Assembly (NCBI GenBank): GCA_022747635.1
Contig: JAKTNV010000008.1
Location: 3,076,886-3,140,885 of the forward strand
Origin: Hetaerina americana
Lineage: Eukaryota; Arthropoda; Insecta; Odonata; Calopterygidae
Reading direction: 5' to 3'
Length of the DNA stretch: 64,000 nucleotides
Below are positions 1-10,049 of the stretch, in pieces; positions within the stretch are counted from its first letter, which is position 1, and the number at the start of each line of letters is the position of its first letter. The notes under the pieces are model-generated. The model saw nothing but the letters and a program-made list of their open reading frames with translations. It was not told the origin of the DNA and searched no databases. The position numbers were made by a program, and so were the translations under genes.

Positions 1-643
1 AAAGGATGGCAAAGGGATGCTAGCCAAGAAACCCTCATTCTTGCGAGCACACCTCAATCGATCGCCGAGGAAGAATGCGCTCGATAGATGTGCCCAGGCG
101 AAAGCGGGATTTCATCGCCTTACTCAGGTCTGCATCGCGAAAAACGCGGACCAAAATGAAAATTTTGTCCCACTGCGACAAAATGCGAAAGTTATAGGGA
201 GGTGTTATTACGAGGTGCCTGGTTAGCGCATCTTCGGAAAGTGCCGCAAGCATGCATTTGGAGTCCTTGGAAGAAGATGTTACGAAAAGAATCAGATGAA
301 GTCCAGAGTTAATCCGCCGGATTGGTAAAAAATTGCTAGCATAAGAAGACCAGTGTGATGGGACATTTAGGGGATTTAGGCTGGGAGCCACTTTCGATGC
401 GAAGATCACATGCGAGACTTAGGCTTTTAGCATGGTTCAGAATAAACGAGTTTAACGATGAAACAAAGAATTAGTATGACCGCACACCATTCAGATTAGA
501 AAGGTAAGAGAAGAGAGATAGACTGCAGGGCAGATAGATACAAATACTCGTTCTTTCCCCGGACAATCATAATATTGACACTATCGAAGCTAATGTTGAC
601 ACAAGCGGGAACCAGGTTGAACGCTACGAAGAAATCTAATGTA

Positions 644-1955
644 CGAGGGTTGCTATTTATATTTTCAGCCCAATAATGAAAAAAAGTTTATTTACTGTCA
701 AAAATGACGTAATTGTTTTTCTAAGTATTCTCCAAGATAATCAATAACACTTTTGCATGCGCTCGAATCAATTTTTGTCAAACCTTTTCCACTCCGATTG
801 AGGTACCTCCAAACCATGGTTTTTGAATGCATCAACGGCTTCTTCAGACACCAAAAAACGTTGGCCACGCAATTTGCTCTCGATGAACGGGAATAAAGAG
901 AAGTTATTTGGTTAAGTAAATCAGGGCTGCACGAAGGATGACCCATCAATTCGACGTTTTGGCCAGTCAAATAGGCAGTTGTTTCAGCCTGCAGATCTGG
1001 GAGAACTTGCATTGCCATGATGAAGAATGATCCTTCGTTGCCGCTTCTTTTTCCGTATTTCATCAAGCACTTCTGGCAAGCAAATGATCGTGCACCATCC
1101 AGAAGTCACGGTTCTACGTCGCTCTAACGGTACGGTTGGCTCACGTCTAGTTATTCCGAAGAAACAGGCGATCATTTTCTTCGATGTTCTTCGCGCCCGA
1201 ATCACTCGTGCTCGATTCTGTCGGATTTTGCTCCTCTTGGAAGACCCATACAGTGGATTGCTGTTTTGTTTCGGGCTCATACGCAGAGATCCAAGATTCG
1301 TCACCTGTGTAGATGTTCTACACAGCTTTTGATGCTCCGCACTGATTGTATTTCTTGAGCATTTCTTTGCACCAATTGACGCGAGACTCTTTTAGACCTT
1401 TTGTCAAATCATGCGGGATCCAACGCGAACACATTTTTTTCACTGCTAAACGTTCACGCAATATCTTATTGATGCTCGTAATGCTAATTCCCAAGGATAC
1501 TCAATCTCACGATAAGTCACTTGACGATCTTCCATTGCTAGTTCTTGCACAGAATCGATGTTTTCTGGCACAACAACTGATTGTGGTCGATCTTCACGAC
1601 TTTCGTCGCTATGCGAATGGCGGCCATGATGAAATTCGGTACACTAACGAATCACAGTGGCAAAGGATGGGGCTTCATCGCCAAAGGTGGAAGTAAGTGG
1701 ATCGACGCACTCCTGTCTTGATAATACACGTCGAAGGTCGTAAAAAATCATCGCACGAGAGTGTTCACTAGTTAACTCCATTTTTTCGCTGAGACAAAAT
1801 TTTCAAGTCACTGTAAACAACACGAATTATGATCAAACGACAAAATGTTCTGGAGAAATTTAGCGTTAAAAGGGTCAAACTTTCATATGGAAAAGTCAGA
1901 TGGCGCCTAAACCACTTATTGTTGTCAAGGGTCAACATATAAATAGCAATCCTCA
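644..1955 (-). mobile_element. Mariner element 1, near complete, with terminal inverted repeats and TA duplication
   Basis: The left end reads CGAGGGTTGCTATTTATAT and the right end, reverse-complemented, reads TGAGGATTGCTATTTATAT, so the two termini are inverted repeats with two differences. TA flanks both ends (642-643 and 1956-1957), the target duplication of Tc1/mariner elements. The length of about 1.31 kb is the normal mariner size. The transposase lies on the minus strand (see separate entry). The element interrupts a CR1-group copy, so it is younger than that copy. Confidence 0.9.
698..1781 (-). pseudogene. Degenerate mariner transposase
   Basis: Reading the minus strand from an ATG at 1781 gives a start of the type MELTSEHSRAMIFYDLRR, the usual N-terminus of a mariner transposase helix-turn-helix region. 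Later segments include RARRTSKKMIACFFG and PLERRRTVTSGW (984-1304) and the C-terminal YLGEYLEKQ (698-740). The catalytic region survives as LHHGNASS, where the family has LHHDNASSH, so the second catalytic Asp is changed to Gly. Frameshifts separate at least three frames. The span of about 360 codons matches the usual 345-350 aa. It is non-functional. Confidence 0.85.
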
Positions 1956-1990
1956 TATTTGTAGGTGCATGTGATTGTGTACAAGTTCTG

Positions 1991-2765
1991 TCCCAAAAGT
2001 AGTTTTACTTATTTAGACATTTCCCCTGAATGGGAGGACGGACGGATGGGCGGCGGTTTCTTTTGCCGAGTTCGAGGGAGGGGGGTCTCAGGAAAGGCTG
2101 GAGGCCAGGGACAGTCGGCTCCCAGCCTTTGCGACGTGCGGATCATTCCTTTGCGAAAACTTGAAAATTAGTTGCTTGCATATTTTTTTGCATGAGTGCA
2201 AGTTACAATAAGTTTCGAATGAAACGTCTATGTGGGTGTAGATTAGCATGCTTATTTGATGGTATTCCACATTTAATTCTATTTACGAGGTTGATGGCGA
2301 CCAACGGAGACGAGGGGGACGGGAGGATAACTGAGAGTGGGAAGTGCGACCCTGGCCCGGTGGATCGCAGCAGGTGACGGAGTTCCACTCTTCCGCGGCC
2401 CCCTCTGCCCTCCTCGAGGCCCCCAAGGCCGCAGCCTCCGAGGCCTCATTGCGTATTCCGCGGCCGCCGGCGGCAGCCTCACGCCTCCCTCGCCGACAAC
2501 CACTCCTCCCCCGCCGCCCACGGCCCGCACCCCCGTCACCCGAGCGCCCACCTCCCTCCCGACCCCCGGGGGGAAGGGGGGTTGCCCGGGGAGGGGCGGG
2601 GGCGTGTGACGGGGCAGCGGGAGCAAGGTCACCGCGAAGCGATTGATGGCGACTACCTGAACGACTGACGGCCAGGGTGGGCGAGGCGACAGCATCCCCC
2701 GAGGGGCACGCAGGGGTGGCGACGGACGGAGAGAGGCGTTGTGGCCCCCGTTGATCACTTCGCTA
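1991..2765. other. No gene seen; AT-rich then GC-rich island
   Basis: Positions 1991-2290 show nothing recognisable. From about 2290 to 2700 the DNA becomes strongly GC- and CpG-rich with C and G runs. Open frames there exist on both strands (for example 2279-2758 minus) and are rich in Pro, Arg and Ala, as expected from composition alone. I see no conserved domain. Confidence 0.6.
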
Positions 2766-3479
2766 GATCGTTTTTTGCTTCATTGTGTCCACATCTTCCC
2801 AGTGATGTCTTATCATCACATTTTTGCATTTCGGGGTATTGAAAAAGTCGCAGGGGGCGAGATATGACGAATAAGGAGGATGATCAAGGATTTTTTACCA
2901 GACACTAGCGAACTATCAATGCAGAATGAGCAGGTGAATTGTCATGGTGAAGGAAGGATCGATCCATCGCCTTGAGTCAAATTCGGTCACACACGACGCA
3001 CGCGATCTCTCAAGCGCTTGAAAACTGTAAGAAAGACCTTAGCATTTACTGTTTGTCCTTGAGGAAGATATTCATGAAGAACAACACTTTCGACATCGAT
3101 GAAAACCAAGAGCATGACTTTAATTTTCAATCGGTTTTTTCTTGATAATGTTTTGGTTTGATTTAATCTATTTGAAAACGGATGTTTTCTTCAGAGCATT
3201 GTCACCGTAAACAGCTGTCAACATTCCAGTAATTTCTTGATAACTTTTACCACACTTCACCAAAAACGTTTGATGTTGATTCGTTGCTTCGTGATTTCGT
3301 CAATTTCCATTTTCGAAAAACAGTAAAAACAAGGTTAGCATAAACTGACATAACTAGCATCATACGCACAGCTCGACGATCCGCCAAGCACAGGCGACTC
3401 ATTGGGTTTCAGGCAACTAGCGCCGTTAGTGGGCGGGTTAGTAGTCCGCGTCATGGCCGCCAGATTGCACCAGTTCGCG
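2766..3479 (-). mobile_element. Mariner element 2, internally deleted
   Basis: The minus strand encodes a mariner N-terminus (KCGKSYQEITGMLTAVYGDNALKKTSVFK) in two short stretches, then jumps to the catalytic core (KIKVMLLVF-type, then LPQGQTVNA, then RRLRDRVRRV-type) and the SPDLAP region. About 150 codons between the DNA-binding part and the core are missing. The outer end at 3470-3479 reads CAGTTCGCG, matching the ends of mariner elements 3 and 8. The coding frame has stops and frameshifts. Confidence 0.8.
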
Positions 3480-4149
3480 CATTTATTGCACAGGCCTCGT
3501 ATGTGCCCGTCGAAGTTTCGGACCCAGATGAAAAAGAAGGAGCTTGAGGTCTAGACAAGTGCCTCGCCTTTACTCTCAGCAAATTGCAGCTCACTATTTT
3601 TAATTGTCATGCGTGTGTTTTATTTTACTTTCCCCGCGGTGATCATGTCATTCATTATTTGCACTTCTATTCCGTACTTTAAGGGAAACAGAAAAAACCG
3701 TGAGCCGTCCTCACGCCGCGGAATCCAAGTTGGGGGGCGCGCATGCATCGTGCGTGCACTCGAGGAAGAAGGTCTCCGCCGGTGCACCACGGCGTGCTCC
3801 CGAGAGGGTGGGGGAGGCAATCACGCCCCCTCCCCGCGACGAAGGACGCGAGGCACGCGTTCGACAAATCCGTCGGTCGACGCGGGACTCGAACTGCCAC
3901 AAAGAAGCGGGTCTCCCGGACACACCGCACCTCGGGATGGTATGAGAGGAATCCGCTTACTGCATCTAGCATACGGTGATTTATTAGAGACTGCAGCAGG
4001 CAAGTTCGAAGCTTTCGAAAGACTATGCATTTACTGAAGACTCAACACAAGGTTAAATTTTTGCACTCTCCAATTTAGATAATTTAACAATATTTCTATA
4101 CAACTTAGATCTAAAAATGGAAGAAAAAGTTTTCGTGAGAACTTTAAAA
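3480..4149. other. No gene seen; GC-rich patch at 3700-3950
   Basis: The open frames here (3609-4037 and others) have no recognisable domain and coincide with a short GC-rich patch. The flanks are AT-rich. Nothing else can be supported. Confidence 0.5.
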
Positions 4150-4468
4150 TAGATCGTATATTCGAGTAGTAGTTTTAGTATTAGTAGTGGTATTTAGGGG
4201 AGGCGACCGACAGCTAAGTTCATTTGGCAATTCGGGATGGATGTAAAAAGAAGGGTGGAGAGAAACCCGGCGTCTGCATTAGCCTACTCTTGTCGAAAGA
4301 AGCCAAGGGGTCCGCAGCTTAACGTCCCATCAGACGGACGTCGTCAAAGTGCTCTCCACAAAGCACTTCATTAAAGTATCTGCCACCTCCGGGATGCGAA
4401 TCCAGGCCGAATGAATGGGAGGCCAGTACGTTAACTACCGCACCATTCCGATCTCCTCGAGAGACGGG
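4150..4468 (-). mobile_element. tRNA-derived SINE, family A, copy 1
   Basis: Read on the minus strand, this begins with a tRNA-like head (GGTGCGGTAGTTAACG as A box, GGATTCGCATCCC as B box) and continues into a body shared with 12067-12385 and 47668-47962: a GTCC.TCCGA.GGGACGTTAA motif, CTTGGC, AGAGTAGGCTAAT and a TTTCTCTCCACCCTTC motif. It ends at GGTCGCCTCCCCTAA followed by a TACTAC-type tail. It is transcribed by RNA polymerase III if still active, and is mobilised by a partner LINE. Confidence 0.8.
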
Positions 4469-4474
4469 TTTGTT

Positions 4475-4835
4475 ATTACTCGGATTTTCTCGGTCGCCTT
4501 TTTTATATATAGGTGTGACATTGTCTACTTTGCAGTCTTTGAGAACTGTCCGAGGGATTTAATAAACGTATTTTAAATTAAGGGGGTATTGCTGAGGTCG
4601 TCGACTTGTATACGCGAGAAGGGATTATATGAGGGCCAGGCGAATTGTTTGGACTGATGTCTTTAAGTTGGCGTTCGATTCCAAGAGAAGATAATATGAT
4701 TGTAGACGGAGGCTCATGGAAGCGATCGGGTGGCGACTCTAATAGTTTCGGCGAGCGATTATTAAAAATGCTTCGAAAATAGCGCTTCACTATTCCAACT
4801 TCCACCTGAAAACAATTAAAACATACCGGCAACGA
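4475..4835 (-). mobile_element. CR1-group fragment 2, reverse-transcriptase N-terminal part
   Basis: The minus strand reads IVKRYFRSIF, then LGIERQLKDISPNNSPGPHIIPSRV, the conserved entry to non-LTR reverse transcriptases (usually KSPGPDGIPNRVLK), followed after a shift by SLGQFSKTAK and LYIKKAT (usually the VTPIFKKGD block). It is opposite in orientation to the adjoining fragment 3, so it is a separate insertion. Confidence 0.75.
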
Positions 4836-4839
4836 AAAT

Positions 4840-5455
4840 AACAAACGTTGATTCGGTAAAATACTTGGGTACAACGATAACTAACGATATACCTTAGGGG
4901 AAACACTTTCGTGAAACATGCGGAATAGCAAATAAAAAGTTAGGATTCATAAAAAGGATACTTCGGAAATCGATGGCACAAGGGGAATTATTATGTCCCC
5001 ACAATGTTTGGGTACGTTAGACCAACGCGAAGAGATAAGGGGAATTGACTCCGGTACATATACGAGAGTACATATACGAGAGTACATATACGAGACTCGT
5101 AGATACAAATACTCGCTCTTTCCCCAGGCAACAGGAATCATAACGGTAAGAAACCGAAGTCATAATGGTAACAGTAAATACATTCCATTTACAAACGAGG
5201 ACACAATTGAACGCCGCTTACATTTCAGGTATATTCGTCAATGCACGAGCGCATATGTTAGTGGCTAGTATATGTACTATCACGTGTGAAAGATAAAACG
5301 GGCTATGCATCAATACACACAGATCTACGGGCGTGAATTGCCATGCTTATGTTTGCTGTGCATGTGGTTTTTCTATATTTTACGGTTTGCGTCCTAACAC
5401 CCATTACCACACACCCTTGCGGCGGTATGCGTGGTATTACGTAGATGTAGAAGAG
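4840..5455 (+). mobile_element. CR1-group fragment 3 (3' end, internally deleted)
   Basis: Begins with VKYLGTTIT- and GFIKRI-like reverse-transcriptase sequence, then skips to the C-terminal YKYSLFPQ block at about 5100, the 3' untranslated part, and the family tail near 5390-5450 (TCCTAACACCCATTACC, CCCTTGCGGCGG, GTAGATGTAGAAG). Subfamily 1 by its tail. Confidence 0.8.
5055..5096 (+). repeat. Three tandem copies of a 14-bp unit inside CR1 fragment 3
   Basis: TACATATACGAGAG is repeated three times (last copy ends GAGAC). It lies where sister copies have a single CATATAGATACAAATACTC-like stretch, so it looks like local slippage inside the dead element. Confidence 0.85.
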
Positions 5456-5719
5456 GGGGAAACCTCTAAGGCAAATTGTTAACATCTGGCGAAAATTGTC
5501 AATTGCTCATCAAAAAGAATACTATGTGGCTTTTACTGTCTGCGTAGCAAGTGAGCTGACCCTATACAGTGGGGTGTCCTTATGTTTCCTATGAGCACTC
5601 ATTGGAGTGGTTTCTAGCTGTTTAACATTCGCAATGCGTAAGACGGATGCTGCGGGAATGGTATCCCGACGCCACTCAACCACTTTCCCTTTCGGTGGAT
5701 AACTACGTTCCAAGAGTAC
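5456..5719. other. No gene seen
   Basis: No domain, repeat or RNA gene recognised between CR1 fragment 3 and mariner element 3. Confidence 0.5.
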
Positions 5720-6411
5720 GTGGAAATAATGGAAAAGAAAAGGAATTGTTAATGAAGCGCAACACGGTTATCAAGAAATTACTGGAATGTTGAAAGCTGT
5801 TTGCGGCGATAATGCCCTGAAGAAAGCATCCATTTTCAAGTGGATTGAATCAAACCAAAAAATCAAGAACAAGCCAAACGAAAATCAAAGTCATGCTCCT
5901 GGTTTTCTTTGAAGTCGGAGGTGTTGCTCATCATGCATTTCTTCTTGAAGGACAAACAGTAAATGCTGCGTTCTACCTTGCAGTTCTCAAAGGGTTTGAG
6001 AGAGATCCCGTGCGTCGTGTGCGACCACATTTGACTGAAGGCGATGGATGGACCCTTCACCATGACAATGCACCTGCACATTCAGCATTGATAGTTCGCC
6101 GGTTTCTGGCAAAGGATTCAACCACCATCATCATTCGCCAGATCTCGACTACCACCCTGCGCCTTTTTCCTATTCCCAAAATGCAAAAGTGTGATGATGG
6201 GGCATTACGGGGAAGATGTGGACACAAGAAAGCAAGAAACGACGAGAAAACTAAAAAGCCTAAACTGCCGAGGACTTCCAAGGGTGCTTGGAACAGTGAA
6301 AAAGAGGATGGAATAACTGCATAGCAACGAATGGAGAGTACTTTGAAAAGGGGACAAAAATCGATGTAGACTACATTTTGCAAAAATAAGTTTTTAAGGC
6401 CTCAGTTCGCG
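5720..6411 (+). mobile_element. Mariner element 3, internally deleted
   Basis: Encodes GYQEITGMLKAVCGDNALKKASIFKWI, then directly TKIKVMLLVFFEVGGVAHH, LEGQTVNAAFYLAVLK and LHHDNAPAHSALIVRRFLAK in a neighbouring frame. LHHDNAPAH is the second catalytic block of mariner transposases. The C-terminal part (KRWNNCIATNGEYF-like) follows in a shifted frame, and the right terminal repeat ends near 6411 (GGCCTCAGTTCGCG). The junction between the N-terminal and core parts is the same as in mariner element 2. Confidence 0.85.
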
Positions 6412-7324
6412 TTTCGCGGACAAAGGAGTAATTGCGACAAGTTGCGGGATAATAACCATTGATGTAGATGCTGTCATTATTCTCTTGAACAATTTGAAAA
6501 ATGAAACTAAGATCAATTAAGGAATAAACTAAGTGTTCTAAGCCTTATTGGTTTCTTTTATTTTAATGTTGGCCTTCCGCGGCCCTTCTTTCGTCCTCCT
6601 CCGTCTCCCCTTCGGAAGTCAGGATTCTCCGTTTGGCGGGAGTGGATCTTGTGCAAGCGAAATGCCGAATCGGGCGGGGGTGGGGTGCAGCCACTCCACC
6701 CTCCCTCCCCACGCTCGCATTTCCCCGCTAGCCACTCCAGTGGGGGTGTCCTGGGCCCCTATATCTCCCCCTCGAGTGGTTCCGGAAACACAGTCCTCGC
6801 CCCCCAAACCCCTCCATTCCGCCACTTGAGGGGCGGCAAGGGGTCCGCTTTCCCTCATGCACCCCCTTCGCGTGGCGGCTCGCCTCAAGTGGGTCGGCTC
6901 TTCTCTCGCGCCTCTCGACGGGAGTTAATAAGTGGAAGAGAGACCCGCACTTTGCGGGGTAAGGGCCCCACGCTCTCACTCCATTAAGGGCCCTCTTCGC
7001 CTTCGAGAGCTCTTTAGAGTGCATTATGGGTCGTCCATTTTAAAGGACGCCTATGCTACCTCAAACTGTCACTCTCATTGGGCAAACCATGGGTAACAGC
7101 GTGTATGGGCGGATACCGGGGTCTTGTTCTACCCCACCCCCCTCGCCGCTTTCGATCCAAGTGCGGCTGTGAATGGAGAACCGCACAAGAAAACCGGCAA
7201 ACGAAGAATTGAGAGGAACGGTGGGGGAGGAGGTGTTGGGGGATATCTAAGGAAAACGGGTCAAGCGAATGCAGGGCATCGTGATTGGCAATAGAAATTA
7301 TATAACCGTGTTATATATACATAT
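6412..7324. other. No gene seen; GC-rich island 6575-7300
   Basis: AT-rich to about 6570, then a CpG-rich island with C runs. Several CACTTGAG / CTCAAGTG and related palindromic words occur (6821, 6893, with CTCGAGTGG at 6771). Open frames on both strands look like composition artefacts. Confidence 0.5.
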
Positions 7325-8599
7325 ATAATCTACTGGCTGAGGTAGGTTTTTGGATGCACAACACTGCCAAATAAATATTTTGTGACTCCTAACAAAACAA
7401 AATCCAGCAACCTAGTCTACATCAAGTCCCTCTTCAACCATGAGTGCTTCTTTCCTCACTTTATCCCGTCCAACATTCATACCCTGGTCCTGCCCTTTCC
7501 TCAATTGCCTCACATTCACCCCTCTATTACAGTCTTCAACATCCAACTACCGGTCAACACCCCCTTCATCCACTTTTCCTGCCTCCATAGGATTTCTCCC
7601 AACAAACCCCTCTCGTCGCTCACCAGACCAAGTACTTCCTCATTTGTATCCTTCCCCGACCATTTCACCTTTCCCATTCTTCTCCACAACCCACATTATC
7701 TCAAAAGCCGCCAATCTACGTCTATCCTCCTGCTTCAACGACCACATTTCTGTGCCGTTCATAGTTACGCTCCATATTATAGTTTGTACGAGTCTTTTCT
7801 TAATATCCTTATTCAATGTCCGTGTCATCAACTCCCTCCCCGTTGTGAAAGCTTCTTTGCCTACCGCAATTCTTCTCCTTACGTTCCTACTACTTTGACC
7901 GCGTTGGTCCAAAACACTACCGAGATACGTAAACTGTTCTACCTGCTCTAGTTTTTCCACTCCTATTTTAATGTTTAGCTTAGCCTTTTTCTTCCTAGAA
8001 AATCACATAACCTTCGTTTTATTACCATTGATTCTCATCCCATACCTGTTGCACTGAATTTCCAATTCACTCATCAATGCTTGCAACCCCTTGGCTGACT
8101 GAAAAACTAAAGCTTGGTCGTCAGCGAACCTAACTGATTTTACGAATTCCCCGCCCACTTTCATTCCTAACTCCAGTTCTTCCCATGAGTCTTTAATCAT
8201 TTCCTCTGCATACAGGTAGAGCAGCAACGGCGATAATGGGCAACCCTGCCTTACATCTCGTCCTATCACTGCCCATCCGGACTTCACGTTCCCCACCCGC
8301 ACCTGAGCAGCCTGAGACATGTACAGGTTGCGGATCAGCCTCCTCTCCCTCCAATCTATTCCTATTTTCTAAAATACAATCATTAGTTTTTCCCAATTTA
8401 CTCTCTCAAAAACATTTTCAAAATCCATGAAACAGACAAATAGGTCCTGATTGTATTCTATATTCCTCTCGATTCGCGATGGGATGGCATCACGAGTACA
8501 TTTCCCCTTCCTGAACTCAAACTGATCATCCCCTAAGTAATCATTAACCCTACTCCCAATTCTTACGTTTATGATCCTGAGAGCCACTTGCAATATCAA
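7325..8599 (-). mobile_element. RTE-like non-LTR fragment 1
   Basis: The minus strand runs from the middle of the reverse transcriptase (RIINVRIGSRVNDYLGDDQFEFRKG) through GRDVRQGCPLSPLLLYLYAEE, SVRFADDQALVFQSAKG and NKTKVM to the C-terminal EQFTYLGSVLD block and the 3' signature near 7330 (CCTACCTCAGCC). The catalytic FADD motif is intact, but frameshifts divide the gene. Compared with fragment 2, the 5' half (endonuclease and start of the RT) is missing, as expected from incomplete target-primed reverse transcription. Confidence 0.88.
7417..8599 (-). pseudogene. RTE-like reverse transcriptase, 5'-truncated and frameshifted
   Basis: Coding pieces at 8369-8599, 8003-8320 and 7640-7960 on the minus strand lie in different frames. 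The normal stop of the family (GATGTAG in sister copies) corresponds to about 7417. RT motifs seen in order: DYLGDDQFEFRKG, FVCFMDFENVFERVNWEKL, GCPLSPLL, FADD, then the C-terminal region with RRRIAVGKEAFTTGRELM. Membership in the RTE group is by general resemblance of these motifs to BovB/RTE proteins. Confidence 0.8.
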
Positions 8600-8960
8600 G
8601 ATTATAATTCAGCATTCCTCACATATGGTTGTTTATTTCAAATTTCAAAATTTCATAGACAATTTTTCTCATGATCTCTCATGGAGTAAGCATATTGGAC
8701 ATATATGTGCAGAAGCAAACCGAAAATTAGGATTCGTCAAGAGGGAATTGGGGAAATTCGATGAGAAAGTGAAAGAGCGAAGTTATTTCTCGCTTATTAG
8801 ACCACAGTTGGAATATGCTGCCAGTTTTGTAGGACCCTCACGGGACTGGCTTAATAAAACAGTTAGTTCGCGTGCAGCGTAGGGAAGCGAGATATGTCAA
8901 AGGAGTTTATGACGCCGAAGGCGATGACACGATGCTTTTACTGGCCCGATTCGAGTCGCA
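8600..8960 (+). mobile_element. CR1-group fragment 4
   Basis: One frame reads LSWSKHIGHICAEANRKLGFVKRELGKFDEKVKERSYFSLIRPQLEYAASFVGPS, the connection region of CR1-group reverse transcriptases. It then shifts frame (VQRREARYVKGVYDAE). The 5' part, the C-terminus and the tail are missing. It directly abuts the truncated 5' end of RTE fragment 1. Confidence 0.85.
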
Positions 8961-10049
8961 GGAAAGAACCTCAAGAGAGATGACAGCCACTCCCCCTCCC
9001 CGAATTTGAGAACGCCGTGTCAATTAATGCGTATTTAATGAGGGATTAATCGTTCAATTATGCGTTTAACGTCATCAAAAGGAGGAAATCCTTCCCTCGC
9101 CCCTTCGCTCGACGCGTTAAGGGCGTCGACTCCAATTAGGGTCGCCCAAGAAGGGTGGTAGGCATCCAAGCACTTGCTTCTGCCGTGCATTTATTATCAA
9201 CATAGGTCGTTGGGCGAGGTTCATGCAGGTCAATGTGTACTTATCCTCCGAGCACTCGCGGTCACCCTGCCGCGGTCCACGGCCGGATGGCTCACTCACC
9301 TGCAGAAAGAGAAGAAAGCACATTTTAGTACGCCGGCGGTCACAGAACGGCACAAAATACATGTCCGACTGGGACATGGATGAATGAATAATGTGATGTC
9401 GGGGCATTTTTCTCAGAGCTACAAGTTCATTTCCGAGTCCTCTGCAAATTAAATTATCTAATAAACTCACCCGCGAACGTAATTTGAAATACGCATTGGG
9501 TGGTACATGGAATGACAAGCGCTGGATCATTTGTCACCATCAACATTCTCCTTATTTGCAATTTTTCCGGACTTGTGGTTTGACTTGTACCGTTCAGAAA
9601 CGAGCCCTTAGTTACGAAAATACGTTGGTAGTTACACACATTTAAAAGACATCGAGTGACTAGGAATCGCTTTTTACAATCGACCTCAAGCGCACGCACC
9701 GAGGGTGTCCCCACTCTCCACGCCTGAGGGGGGGGGGCACTCGCAAGGCAACCGGGAGGGCAGGGTTCTGAGAGGACTCCTTCGAAAGGGGCCTTTCTTT
9801 GACAACACTGCGCTGGCGCCCATCTACTTGTGCCGCAGGAATCGAGGAGCGGCGATACCCGCGACAGGTAAGTGTGACATACGAATACGTGGGGCGAAAT
9901 GTGTGTATGTCCTTATTAAGTAGCCGGCCGGCCGGCACTAATGCTTGGAGAACGTGACGCTCCCTTTGGCCCGGGTTGGGTCCTGCTGTGTCCTTGATGG
10001 CAATTTCACGAAGTAAGTATCATTGCTCTAGGTTTAACACAAATGCTGC
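8961..10049. other. No gene seen
   Basis: Open frames at 9117-9530 (minus) and 9660-9938 (minus) have no recognisable domain. A G run lies at 9731-9738. Splice-donor-like words (CAGGTAAGT near 9866; CAGGTGAGT on the minus strand near 9300) occur but are not attached to any supported exon. Confidence 0.5.

Larger units (their letters stand above)
165..1990 (+). mobile_element. CR1-group non-LTR fragment 1 (3' end), split by a mariner
   Basis: Positions 165-642 align by eye with the better copy at 42300-43215: the stretches reading GDLGWEPL, RLRLL and YKYSFFPR of the reverse-transcriptase C-terminus are recognisable, but stops and frameshifts break the frame. The similarity stops at 642, where a mariner begins, and resumes at 1957 (TTTGTAGGTG) in the 3' untranslated part before fading near 1990. 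Family membership rests on the RPHLEYAASIWD / LGWESL signature seen in sister copies, which is typical of the CR1/L2 group. It is dead. Confidence 0.8.

Noticed and set aside
7382..7951. 189-codon plus-strand frame
   Set aside because: It is the complement of an RTE-like coding region, which explains the open frame.
9117..9530. Minus-strand 137-codon frame with a splice-donor-like CAGGTGAGT
   Set aside because: A single donor-like word is expected by chance; no partner exon or domain.
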